Shown here: positions 1 to 11,013 of the stretch, piece by piece
Position numbering within the stretch: the stretch's first letter is position 1
Layout: every line of letters begins with the position of its first letter
Source of the DNA: Polytrichum commune
Lineage: Eukaryota; Streptophyta; Polytrichopsida; Polytrichales; Polytrichaceae
DNA length: 64,000 bases
Assembly (NCBI GenBank): GCA_950295325.1
Contig: OX485807.1
Location: 52,360,440-52,424,439 of the forward strand
Direction: 5' to 3'
The notes under the pieces: model-generated
Told to the model about the DNA's origin: nothing
What the model saw: the letters and a program-made list of their open reading frames with translations, nothing else
Databases searched by the model: none
Made by a program: the position numbers and the translations under genes

Positions 1-292
1 TGGTAGAGCCCGGAGTCGAAGTCTTGCGCCTCCCGACAGCTTCAGGAGGTAGAGTTGCAAAACGGTTCTGGAAACCCTCGGTAGCATCGTACACATACTC
101 AGGTCGAGCATTGGCAGCAGTGCTGACGGTTTTCGTGGCATCGTATACGTAATTGGGCTGTGCAGCATTGTACTTCTTACCCTCGGTTGCAGACGAGTCG
201 GGCGGGATCCAAGTGGCGAAGCTGTTCGTTTGAAGCTGCGTAGCGTCGTAGACGTAGCTATCCTCCCGGTACTTTGAATCCTCCACGCTCAT
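1..292 (-). CDS. N-terminus of an unknown YVYDAT-repeat protein, cut by the window edge
   Basis: An open frame runs on the minus strand from an ATG whose first base is at 292 to the left edge (97 codons) with no stop. It begins MSVEDSKYRED and contains the hexapeptide YVYDAT three times, at about residues 13, 48 and 66, separated by Ser/Ala/Thr-rich segments. The spacing is irregular, so this is a repeated short motif rather than a folded repeat domain. Base composition is GC-richer than the flanking DNA and the upstream leader is C/A-rich, consistent with a real gene start. I do not recognise the family and assign no function. The start is chosen because it is the first in-frame ATG after the low-complexity leader. 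The rest of the gene lies outside the window. Confidence 0.55.
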   Translation of the reverse strand, partial: MSVEDSKYREDSYVYDATQLQTNSFATWIPPDSSATEGKKYNAAQPNYVYDATKTVSTAANARPEYVYDATEGFQNRFATLPPEAVGRRKTSTPGST

Positions 293-1060
293 GTGTGGCT
301 TCACCTCCGCTGTCCTCCTCGCTGTTTCACGTTGGACCTCAAACCTGGGCTGGATCTCTTCCGCCTTCACGCCAAGCGCAAGAAACAACACCATCACCAC
401 CACCACAAGCTGAGACATCGCATGCACCATCACCACAATATTCTGGCCGCACAAACTCCTCACCTTCTCTAGCTCCTTCACAACGCTGACCAATCTCCAG
501 CTCCCAACTACCAGCACGCTACACTAGAAGCTGAGAAACTTAGCCCAATCCTGATTCTTGCTTGCGCAAACTCCTCACCTTGCGCAGCTCCTTCACAACC
601 CCGACCAAACTCCCCTACAACCAAACCTCCCCAACTACCAACAATCCTCCAAGTAAGCCTTCGCCGAAACCACCACCAAGCTCCCCCGCGACCAAGCCTC
701 CGCAGAAACCACCACAAGCTCCAACTACCAGCACACTAGCTTTAAAAGCCCAGAAGATTACCACAATCCTGCCTGCCTGCACAAACTCCTCACCTTGTCC
801 AGCTCCTTCACAACCCTGACCAAGGCTCCGTGGACACCACCACCAGCTCCAACTACCAGCACACTAAGCTAACTTGGAAGCTCAGAAATTTTGCAGCTAA
901 CTTTCGCCCAGAGCAGAGCAGAGCAGACCAGACCAGAAAGCTCTGCACTGGACCTCATGATCTGCAACCTCTGCACATCGCAGACTAGCAGCACTGACAC
1001 GCGAAGCACACACAAAGTACTAGAATTGTAGCTGACTTGTGAACTCGGAGACTAACTTCT
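293..1060 (-). promoter_or_regulatory. Leader and presumed promoter of the left-edge gene
   Basis: This stretch upstream of the minus-strand ATG is C/A/T-rich on the plus strand and contains no convincing reading frame; the proline-rich plus-strand frames come from repeats. A TTATAAG-like sequence on the minus strand near 1058-1064 could be a TATA element. The role is inferred only from position. Confidence 0.3.
446..835. repeat. Diverged direct repeats in the leader
   Basis: A unit of about 60 bp, beginning near CACAAACTCCTCACCTT and including AGCTCCTTCACAAC and CTGACCAA, occurs near 449, 563 and 779. A second motif, CTACCAGCACACTA, recurs near 507, 724 and 854. The copies are imperfect and unevenly spaced, as expected from local duplications in a non-coding leader. 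Confidence 0.6.
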
Positions 1061-4000
1061 TATAACAGTATTGCTCGATTGCCACAGACCTCCTCTGTAT
1101 GTAAGTGTGCAGGAGTTGACAATGTGGGTAAGTGGTAATATGCAGCTGGAGAGTGGGGTGATGGGACGATGGAGGTGACGATGGCGATGGCGATAGAGAT
1201 GGCGGTGGTGGGCTGGGGGAGTGAAGGAGCGGCGCAGCCGTGATAGATTAAAGGGGCTCTTTAGATGGGGTTCCACATGTCCTATTTCTAGGGACCAATT
1301 TGAGGCAAATTGAGCTCTTGAACCAGACCTTTTCTTGGACCCTACCTTTCAAAAATGGTTCTTTAAAACATGAGTTTTTTTTTTTTTTTTTTTAAGTTTC
1401 ATTTTTTTCCTGGTTCAGATCATTAGTGTTCCCCTCCAAAATGATGTTTTTAGATGACACCTCACTTTATTTTTTGTTGGTTTCTGACCCAGGTTTGGAC
1501 CCGTGTCTAAACCTTTGGTCCAAGTTACACAATACTCTTGATCAATGGGATCGTTCAATTTTGTTGGACCCCTCCCCCTTGCAGCCCCATTTTAAAACGC
1601 CCCAAGTCTGATTTGGTTGCTTATATGAATCATGCACCTAGGTACATGGTTTCGCGTGTGGCTCCAAGAACGGACACTAAATAGACACGTGTTTATAACA
1701 AGAGTCGACAATGTGTGCGTAAATTACGGTAGTTGTTCAAGTACGCTCTATCGTGAACATAAATTGGGAGGCACCTCTACGACCATTTACCGAACGCGAG
1801 AATCTCTTCGGTTGCGAAGAATGAGTGAGGTATTATTCGTAAGTAAGAGCCCCAAGAATTCCAAGGAAAAGTGGCCTCAATCTCGTTCGTACTCATGTCG
1901 CGTGTTTATTATGGTGGAGTGGTTGGGGAAAGTAACCATTTAAGGCGCGTGTACCTGAACCTTATTAGCAGCCTACTCACCTTGGTTATTAGGCTTCCTA
2001 TTATTATGAAGTCGCTTCCCGGGTGGTGGGCAACAGGCAGAGTGATGACACCCTCTTGAATGCCACATCGCCATAAAGGCCCTCCTTTCACGACCTCTTT
2101 ATGGCAACTTCCCTTTCCCCACCCAGCTCTTCAAGAGCTCCACATAGCATTTTGTCGCAAGGGGAACACCCACTACGGATTTAGTTAGTGCGACCCACAC
2201 TAGGTGCATTGTCCTTACGCCACCCACACTAATCGGGGCCCACACCACATGGCCAATGAACGGGGAGAGCCGACCGCTAGTTACACGTGAAGTGGTTGAG
2301 TTTGACAAATGACCACCGGCTCACGGTCCGGACTTCGGGAAAATCGCCCGTCATTTTAGAGGAGTTTAGAGAATATACCTCAAATTAATAAACAATGGCC
2401 GTATGGCAACGACTTCATCAATGTTCTTTTTGGTTGAGTTTAGGTTTGGGGATTTCGTGTGGCGAAAGAGACAAATGACGTGGCAATGGAGTGGTAGTGC
2501 TACTTGCAAACTTCGGGCACTGCACTAAGTAGTCTTATTAGTAGTGGGTGGAAAATTAGCGTGGAGATAATTAGCATGGGCCACAATGATTCTCTGGTCA
2601 AGGCGGAACCATCGTGGGTCCAAGACTACATAAAAGAAAATAATTGTCTTACATGAAAAGTAGCACAAAAACAAATAATCGGCTACACGAACTTTTTACA
2701 AAAACAATTACTATGGCTTAGGCTAATTTCTACTTGAAATTTAGCGCGGGTTGAAAATTAATGCGACCCACATTCATTCTAGTATGAGAATTATTGTTTG
2801 CATCCGAGAATTTGCATTTGTTTAGTGTGAGTGGTAGAGGGGAATTAATTTTCTTGCGAAGAGAATTTACATATTCTAAGGAGAATGTAATCATCTAAAA
2901 ATTTAATCACGCATATGAAAATTGCAACGAATTTCAAAGCATAGATTTTAGGTTTACACATAGTCGATCTATAGGTTAACCCATAATTGCTCATCTCAAT
3001 GCTACTCCTTGGCTACGATAATTGTCAATACTCTTACAGGGGTAATCAATCACGAGCTGCCACCACATAAACTTTAACTTAGTTCTCCTACAAAATATAG
3101 ATCTCATCTATGTATGCATTACATGATCCTAGTGAGTGGGTAAATGGACTTGGTCGACTATGAATGTGACGACCTTATATGACACTTGATGCTACAAGAC
3201 GAGACATAAAGACCACTATGGTTGACCTGGCACACCGATTTCAATGCCACACTAAATTGGGTGTTTAGTATACTTAATCGCCACTTTGAGCAAGGTACTT
3301 AACTTCTTCCTTAATTTTGTTTTTTTCCTTTTCTTCTTGTGTGAACACATGTAACTTAGATTGATGTTAACATGCACTTATTACTAGCTTACCTTTATTG
3401 AAACTTACATCTAATAGAAAGTTTGCCTTCATCAACAGTGAATATACAAGGAAAAACATAGGTTCCCATTGAGTGCAAACTATGCCTTTGTAAGGCAAGT
3501 GGACTTAAAATGGATAATTCTTCCAATTAGCCCATTTCACATAGGATATTAAACATGCCATTTGTATACCCAATCTAAGAAGTGGCCGGAGCCATTTCCC
3601 TCACTGTGTCTTATACGAATATCTTATTCATCATCAAAGTCAAAAATGTATTCACATTTATGAAACGATTAAGTGGATCTCTCTAATGGCTTCTATCTCA
3701 CTGAGGCTATCACACTCTGCTACTCTAGAGAACTAGTTGGCTTGAAACCATCCTTATGGATGTTTAGTCTCAATCTTTTTGTCTTTGTGAACTTTAGAAC
3801 CAGTTTCATTTCATTGAGCCTATATTGTATAACAAATTTTGAGCATGTAGTCCAATGCCTTATAACCCCTTAATGTTTTGAGCCTCAAATGTACAAGAAA
3901 ACATATTGAAGTATACTTCTATATCAAGAGCATTTCAAATGAGAAATTTCCTTTTCATTTCAAATGTTAAGTGAATGGGACTCTTCAAGGACCAAGGTTA

Positions 4001-5676
4001 TCTACAAATTTGTAATAAGGTAACTTACATGAAAGTGTGCACAATGCAAAAGTATGTATGAGGTAGGTTGACAACATCTCTCACAACTAGAATACGATTT
4101 CTAGTCCATATGATACTAGGTGTGTGATGTAGATGCCAGGAAGATATATATTGTGTGTGATTGTCGGATTTTTGACAAAGTTTTTGACATTTGACATGCA
4201 AAAACTTGCACCACAACAAACTAAACCAAACAAATAATTGTTTTTTATTAAAAGAAGAAGAAGAAGAAGAAGTCAAATTGGCAAACACAATTTAGAATTT
4301 GAAATGTAGTATGACTTGTGAAGAAGAAAAAAACACTTGTTAATTGTCACATTACAAATTGAAATGCCACATACTGCTAAGCAACTTAAGTGTAACCCAA
4401 AATTGAGGTGACACTTTAGAATATAATGCACATGTCAATTGACATTCTTTTTTGTTTTTGAAAACATAGCATGACACTTTGGATTTGAACTTGAACGCCA
4501 AATGATATTTGCCAAACAAACACATTGGGGAGGCCCATTCAAGTCCCAAAAATTTGTCTAGTTTGAACACATGTTTTTTGGGTGTGCATTCTTAGATCTA
4601 CACCTAACCATATATCAATACAATGTTGGTGTCCGAATAATATGAGTGATTGGATCGGAAACATATATCCTTGTATAATTGATCATTTTTTCCAAGGAAT
4701 AACTAACTTGCATATTTCATGACAGATGTACATTCACTTACAAGGAATTTAGTTCATGACAAATATTATGGATGGTGCAATAAAAACCTTCATGTTCCAA
4801 ATTTGTTAGCAAATGCCCAATTTTTCTTTAAATCAACAATACCCAAGCTATACAATGTTTCTCTGCATTTTCACCCTCCCCGTGATAGGCATCACTCCCG
4901 CAATTTTGGTCTTAGTAAATTATGTGATCGCAGCTAATATACCTACAACTGACCTAAGTATGATGTTGGCTTTTGTGAGGACTTCGGAGGCCCACATTTT
5001 TACACACAATTTTTGAATTCTACATCATGCATGTAAAGTAAGTGGGCCTACTTCAGTTACTTATCTTAAGTTCACACCTACATTTGAGTACTTTGTGCTT
5101 AGGTAAGTTATAGGGCTAGAAAACAAACACCAAACAAACATGTGTTACTAGAGATTGGGCTACGTGCATAAAATGTTTCATTGTTCTAGACTCACAAAAA
5201 ATAGGCCAACAAAATTTAGGGGAACTATGTGATCATCCAATGAGAGAAAGAGAATCTTCACTTTGATGATGAATTAGATATTCATATGAGCTCCAAAAAT
5301 TATGAGGAAAATGGCTAGCAACACCATTTGGATCATCATGCACTACATTGAATTTTAGTGTCATATGGTAATTTATGTCATTGTGGTAACTTTTCTAATG
5401 ACACTTCTTATGAAAGAGTTTGCAATCATTGTCGTGTATGATTAAAATTTGAGTGAAACTCGCGCCAATTATTGAAACGAAGTTTGGTGCATTCTCCATC
5501 CTAAGAAATTTTATAACGAAATATTAAGATGGATGATTGAAATTTGGATGATAACTCCCTAAGTAAGTTACAGTTAATGCAACATTGTAAATCTATAATG
5601 CCCAAATATTTTTACAAGGAATGACAAATAGTGGTAGGTTTACATTCAGCTATGTTAACATTTAGCAAGACAAATG
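1061..5676. other. Long AT-rich intergenic stretch without a recognised gene
   Basis: No open frame here shows a domain or plausible splicing. It holds poly-T runs (about 1375-1394) and a GAA run (about 4253-4272). Sequence near 4560-4640 resembles 42.1-42.2 kb (GGTGTGCATTCTTAGATC versus GGTGTGCGTTCTTGCATC), so part of it is a dispersed repeat. I see no inverted termini that define an element. Confidence 0.5.
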
Positions 5677-6508
5677 TAATTGGCAACACTAAATAAAATA
5701 TTCAGTGTAGTTGTGTGTTCGTATCCTCCAAGAAGTGGGTGCTAAAAGTATTGTTTTCGAATCCCCTTACCTCAACTTAACTTTGGGAGAGACATGTCAC
5801 TCAAACACCATAATCTGAACCACTTCATCTTACCTTTGTGGATAATGTGGCTCTTGTCAACAACACTGCCAGATGTGAGCACCACTTCCCAATTTCTACA
5901 ATTTCAATCTGCACTCTCCAATCTCAAAATTAAAAACAGAAACGACCATCTACTCATTTGCCTCCAGAAACATTACATTACAAGATTCCCAACAATACTT
6001 CTGAAGTGCAAATATAGGGGTTACGTGGTGATCATATTTGAGTCCGAAAATTCATCATTTCTTTTGTGATGATGGATCGGAGAAGAGAGCTCTGTGCTTT
6101 AGAAATACCTCAACCACAACATATTGGCAGTATACTTGCAGTAAAGTCAGCAACTAGAAGCGACTTCAAAATCATCATTAACATCATCCGCAACTGAGTG
6201 GACCAGGTTGCAATAGCCTCTTACGTGCCTCTAGATATGCAGAAAACATCCAAGGCGTTTGTCTCTCTGCACTTATGCTGAACAAACATCTTATACCATT
6301 CCACAATCAGAGTCGCCATTAGTTGTGCAAATTGTGCAATTCCGTTTAACAGGCAGTGCAAGTGGTGCGGCTTTTGTGTATATGTAACTCATTGTTTTAC
6401 ATCCATCTGGCCAAGGACAGCAGCCCATGACTCCCATTACACTTGAAGCTAACTACAAAAGTGTATGCTGTACTCTAAAGCTCCTGAGAATCAGCAATAA
6501 CACAAAAT

Positions 6509-8804
6509 CTAAGATCTATCTGCTCTTGGAGTAGCCCACTCCACCCGCAAAATAAGGTTATCGTAACCATAACCATCCAATTTATTGATTGCTCGAATAG
6601 CATCCTCCCTGCACATTTACAAACGCCATTGTCAACCACAACACACCCACCCTAGTCACACAACGTGCTTGCAACTTGTCCTGTGTAACCAAAGCACAAG
6701 TTTTCATGCAACCTCCGGAAACTTGATAACTGTTATCCAAGGACATACATTACTGATGGGAGAGAACAGCAATTACCGCATTCATAACATCTCCTCAAGA
6801 TTCCCACCCAGCAATTAATCTACGAGAATGAGTACACAACCCTGATATGAACTGGACAATTCACAGCCTCCATTACAACAAAAATGTCCTGGCCATATAG
6901 CCGCTAGAATTGGACTCCCTGTCTGCAATGTTTCCAAGCCTCACTTAGCAATCATTTCAAATTCCCCACTTCAAACCATGGCATGTGAACAGAACCGTAC
7001 CGGTTAACAAAGTTGATGAAGGCAAACCCTCGGCTGAGTCCGGTTTCCCGGTCGAATGCCACATATATCCGAGATATCGCTCCAAACGGTCGGAACAACT
7101 CCTGTAGATCTTGTTCACGAGTGTCCTCTGACAAGTTTGTGACACGAATTGAGTTGTCATCTCTCCCTCTCCGCATACTCTCTCCTTCGTTGCCTTTGGC
7201 TCCTCCTCGCATGCTGGGTGGCACGTACGACCCTTTCCCACCAGGTCCTGATGACATCCCTGGGACTCCCATGTCGTCATCTGTTGGGGGCTTCTCACCT
7301 CCCACAGAGAAACCTTTTGCGATCGCCAAATCTTTGAATGGACACTTTGAGGTCCAGTGATCTCCCTTCTTTCCACAAGTCCTGCACACAATCAGGGATG
7401 CGTTCCCAAGACTTGCAAGATCTGCACCCTTCTCGGGCTCTGGTTTCGCCCCTGCCGGCCTTGTCCTCTCCAAGAAGATTTCCTCTGTGGAGACCACCGT
7501 CAGATTGTCCGATGCATTTTGACCTAGAGCATCCCCAAATTTCTTCAAAGACCGTCGCCTGATAGCAGCAGGGTTCAACTTCTTCACCTGTTCGCAAGGC
7601 AAGAAAGTCGTACAAGACGTGTCAATACACTGACAGATCCAACAAGCCTTGGACGTCTCTAAATCCTGGCTGTTTATGTGACAAACATGAGAGCCACTGC
7701 TGCACCCAAGGAGAGAAAATGGCTTCAATTCAACAAACTCCTCCTCTCTTTCATAACCCTGTTGGAACCTTGCCAACTCGGCAGTTGCTTTCAATGATAA
7801 AAACTATAGTACCATGAGTACATGTGACAAGAGGAGCTTTTGAGAAGCTGGTGCTTGCCACTCCGTGGCATTTAAGTTTCGCTCGTACTCATCGAGGTTC
7901 CCATTATTATGGTCCACCTATAATTCACCTCATGATGAAAACCCTTTCTTCAATTGAATCAATTTTGATGATTGCGTGGTGATGAAGTCTTGAGCTGCAT
8001 TACAGCATATTACACATCTCATAATACCGATGCTTCCTTTGCGTTCCCTTCAATCCATTCCGTGCAGCTAAAGAGAACGCAGCCAAACAACCATAATAAA
8101 AACTTATAGAGCCGTCCGCCATTCAAGGACAAATACAAAGCTCAGCAAACCCGGATCACGCTTACATTCCAGAAAAAGCACCGCTCGGGGTTCAAGAGAA
8201 ACTTAAAATCCCTGCCCACCGACTAAGTTTCAGGTTCATAATGTTCACATACAAACATAAGAAGACAGTATTCTTACTGGATCCATAGAATTTCACAATC
8301 AGGCCTCAGAACCTAAGAATCTAGAACTGTACAGCTCGAATTTCAAATTGACCACCACGCATCTCATGCTTCCATTGCATCTCCACAAGTCCCTCCTTGC
8401 CCAGATACACATTCCATTCTCAGCTAAGGCCAAACTGCCTGCTCTGCACGCAAAATGCTCTTATCCACTCGAGAATGGTCACCAATGCATCCCTATGTAC
8501 TATCCGAACCCATCTCTCATGCTCGCTCTCCGTCTGCCATGAAGACCACAAAACAATGTGCAATCCGAACCCTAAAACCAACCCGAGCAGGGAGAGAGAC
8601 ATGTGTTTCAAATGGTACCTGCTTCTTCACACGGACGGTCTTCGTAACCTTGGTGCGCACACCTTCCTCGTTCTTCCTCCACTCGATGATGATCTTCACG
8701 CCCTTCTCGTCGGGGCCGATGACTTGCGTGGGCGGCAACACGCCCTCCAAGCCGTCGTCTTCCTCCGCCGCATCTCCCCACCGGAAGTCCCGTCTTCCAC
8801 CCAT
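6509..8804 (-). CDS. EIF3G: Eukaryotic translation initiation factor 3 subunit G, copy A
   Basis: eIF3g is an RNA-binding subunit of the eIF3 complex, which helps recruit mRNA to the 40S ribosome in the cytosol. Three exons can be joined: 8804-8619 (62 codons, starting MGGRRDFRWG), 7587-7001 and 6608-6509, each bounded by GT and AG and with matching phases, giving about 290 residues, the usual plant length. Exon 2 has a CCHC zinc knuckle (CRTCGKKGDHWTSKC) preceded by the family segment VSTEEIFLER, then the start of the RRM: RNP2 IRVTNL and RNP1 RGFAFINF. Exon 3 completes the RRM (REDAIRAINKLDGYGYDNL, then LRVEWATP) and ends at a TAG. A longer open frame at 6952-7794 merely runs through both introns. 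The copy looks functional. The first intron is about 1 kb. Copy B is the same gene 14.7 kb away. Confidence 0.93.
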
Positions 8805-8965
8805 GGCTGAATGTGCAACTGCACAGCACGTCTACCTCTGTTTCCGATGGTCTAGCAATGCGAGCGATTCGAGTGCGTAGACTGTAGCGAAGGGACAAAT
8901 CGATGGCGATGGAACCCTAGTGTCGCTCCTCTGTGCGAGGAAGACGACTTCGCAACAAAAAACGT

Positions 8966-8974
8966 AACCCTAAC
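8966..8974 (-). promoter_or_regulatory. Telo-box-like motif upstream of eIF3g copy A
   Basis: AACCCTAAC lies about 165 bases upstream of the eIF3g start codon. Telo boxes (AAACCCTAA type) are common near the transcription start of plant genes for translation components, which fits this gene. It is a short motif, so support is modest. The same motif is at 23685-23693 in copy B. Confidence 0.4.
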
Positions 8975-9488
8975 TGAGTGAAACGGAGTCTAGCAACTCT
9001 CTGATGCCACCTCAGCTCCTTAACAGAGTGTTATGTGACGTGGAAGCCACCTCAGTGGCCATGGTGGATGAGGCGGCTGCTCAAGGTATGTAGATGTGCC
9101 TCATTCGGTGTCTCATCTTAATCGGACACCTATTTTTGAGCGATGCAGGGAAATTTGGCTGTGGATCTAAGAATGGCCACCAAGAAGACATGTGCTTGAA
9201 AAAAATTTGAATTATGTGTTTAGCATGTGTTAATCATTCTAGACGCAACAGTCAACATGAGGGGCGACGTAAATGATGATTTGATAATCAACATAACCTT
9301 ATTGTAGTTTAAAGTTACAACTACATACATCAAGGAATTTGCAATCATGTAGTCTATCTTGCATATAGATACATGAGTACATGATACACATGTGTTTTTA
9401 GTATAGCCCATTGGCATTTCTTTCCCACTGCGGCATAAGTTGTAAATGTTCTACTCTGTCATCTGTTCCTATGTTGTGCAATACGTAC

Positions 9489-10289
9489 TGTTACACACCT
9501 CTCGCCGGTTGGCAATTGTTTTCACGACAACAATCTCTCAGAGTAAGGAATTGAAGAAAATATAATTTTGTTCTTTGTGAGACCACTAAGTACAATCCAA
9601 GACCAAATAAGGTTTGGTCAAAGAAGCTCTACCACCCGACCATAGGAGAGAGAGCTAACAACAAAAAAGCCCCTCTCTCCTCCCCGAGCTTCCTCTTATG
9701 CCAAAGGCACTACTTTTACTCTCTATCTTTACATATAGTAAAAGTATTCTATTCATAGCTCTATCTTCTAGTTCTACTATGAATCTTCTATCTTTGGTTC
9801 TTCTCAAACCTTCTTCAAGTTGGAACCGTCCAACTCCAACTTAGTTTATCCATTCCATCTTCTAGTCGGAACTATCTAATTCCAACTAGTTCATCCATTC
9901 ATTCTTTTAGTTGGAGTTGTCTAATTCCAACTAATTCATTCATTCAATCTTGTAGTTGGAACTGTCTATTTCCAACTAGCTTTATCTATTCATTGAGAGT
10001 TGTTTAACTCCAATGAATAACATTCATCTTTCCAAATATGGAGTGGTCTAACTCCGTGCACCTCATCGAGAGTTGTCTAACTCACGTGCACATGTTCTCA
10101 ATTGGAATAGTCTAATTCCAATGCACTAAATGCGGAGTTGTCTAACTCCAGTGCACATGTTGTCAATCCGGAATTGTCTTACTCCTATCCATTCATCTTC
10201 AACTGAGAGTTGTCTAGCTCTCATCTTTCTCTGCTTACACACTGGCACATGTAGTTAGAATATTCCTTAATAATTCTAGTTACATTACA
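9489..10289 (-). mobile_element. Solo LTR, family 1, minus orientation, with TSD CGTAC
   Basis: This 801-base unit starts TGTTACACACC and ends TTACATTACA on the plus strand (TG...CA on both strands). It is flanked by the 5-bp direct repeat CGTAC at 9484-9488 and 10290-10294. It matches 16437-17243 in reverse orientation over its whole length. No gag or pol lies beside it, so it is a solo LTR left by recombination of a full LTR retrotransposon. It contains many imperfect repeats of GAGTTGTCTAACTCCA-like sequence. Confidence 0.88.
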
Positions 10290-10294
10290 CGTAC

Positions 10295-11013
10295 ATTTGA
10301 ATTGTGCATTGTAATTGGAAACCAACATCTTTTAGATTAGATATCTCATCCCAAGGTTTACTTACAATTTAAATACCTCATCCCCAATTTACTTTTGTTT
10401 TTAGATTTGAGAAAGAGGTTTTAATGGTTTTTCTCATCCATGTCATGTAGCTCGTGAGATTTTGATCATTCAATATGCCTCATTGAAGCTAGGGAAATGA
10501 TAGAATCTAAATTCACCAACAAGTAAATGTTTAAGGCATAAAGTAAGTACAAACACTATCATTTTCTTTTTAATTTTAGGATTATGATTGCACATCTACC
10601 TCTACATTAGAATTCTGAAAATCCAATTTATTTATAGACAACAATAAATTATAGTAACAATAACTCCCCCTTACATATAATATAAACATCAATGCTTCCG
10701 AAAATCCCCTCCTAAACATTTATGTTATTTAATTTGTGGTGTCCAAAGAACATACTTACCTCTCCAAAAGAAAAATTCATAGCACTCTATTGATTTGTAA
10801 GAAACTAGGTGGAACAATATCCCTGCCATATGCATACTTTGTAAGATCAACCTTCTTTCAAATCAAGATTTTTAATTCCTTTATATCGTTTGTAATCTAT
10901 GCCTTTAGTTTGACCTACTTTGATATCCGATGATGTGAAATTTGAATAAAATTTCGTTCATGAATACAAAGTTGGGAGTGTAGTTTTTTTATGTTTCATT
11001 TAGAAACAATCAT
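10295..11013. other. AT-rich spacer between the solo LTR and the decayed methyltransferase-like gene
   Basis: No supported gene or repeat terminus is visible. If the element carrying the decayed gene once had a left Mutator-type terminus, it should lie here or further left, but I found no GTGAGCG-type terminus. Confidence 0.4.

Larger units (their letters stand above)
5677..9288. repeat. Copy A of the 3.6-kb eIF3g segmental duplication
   Basis: This block matches 20395-24007 in direct orientation with a constant offset of 14719 bases from about 5860 onward. All compared translations in the two copies are identical. The first 170 bases or so differ at several sites and by one indel, and similarity ends abruptly after TTGATAAT at 9288. 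The block carries the whole eIF3g gene with both flanks, including introns, so it arose by DNA duplication, not retroposition. Confidence 0.9.

Noticed and set aside
562-819. Proline-rich 85-residue frame
   Set aside because: It is made of the leader repeats (CCACCA, CTCCTTCAC) and has no support as a gene.
6952-7794. A single 280-residue eIF3g frame as the gene
   Set aside because: It reads through both introns: its first 69 residues or so and its last 13 are not eIF3g-like, and good splice sites give a normal 290-residue protein instead.
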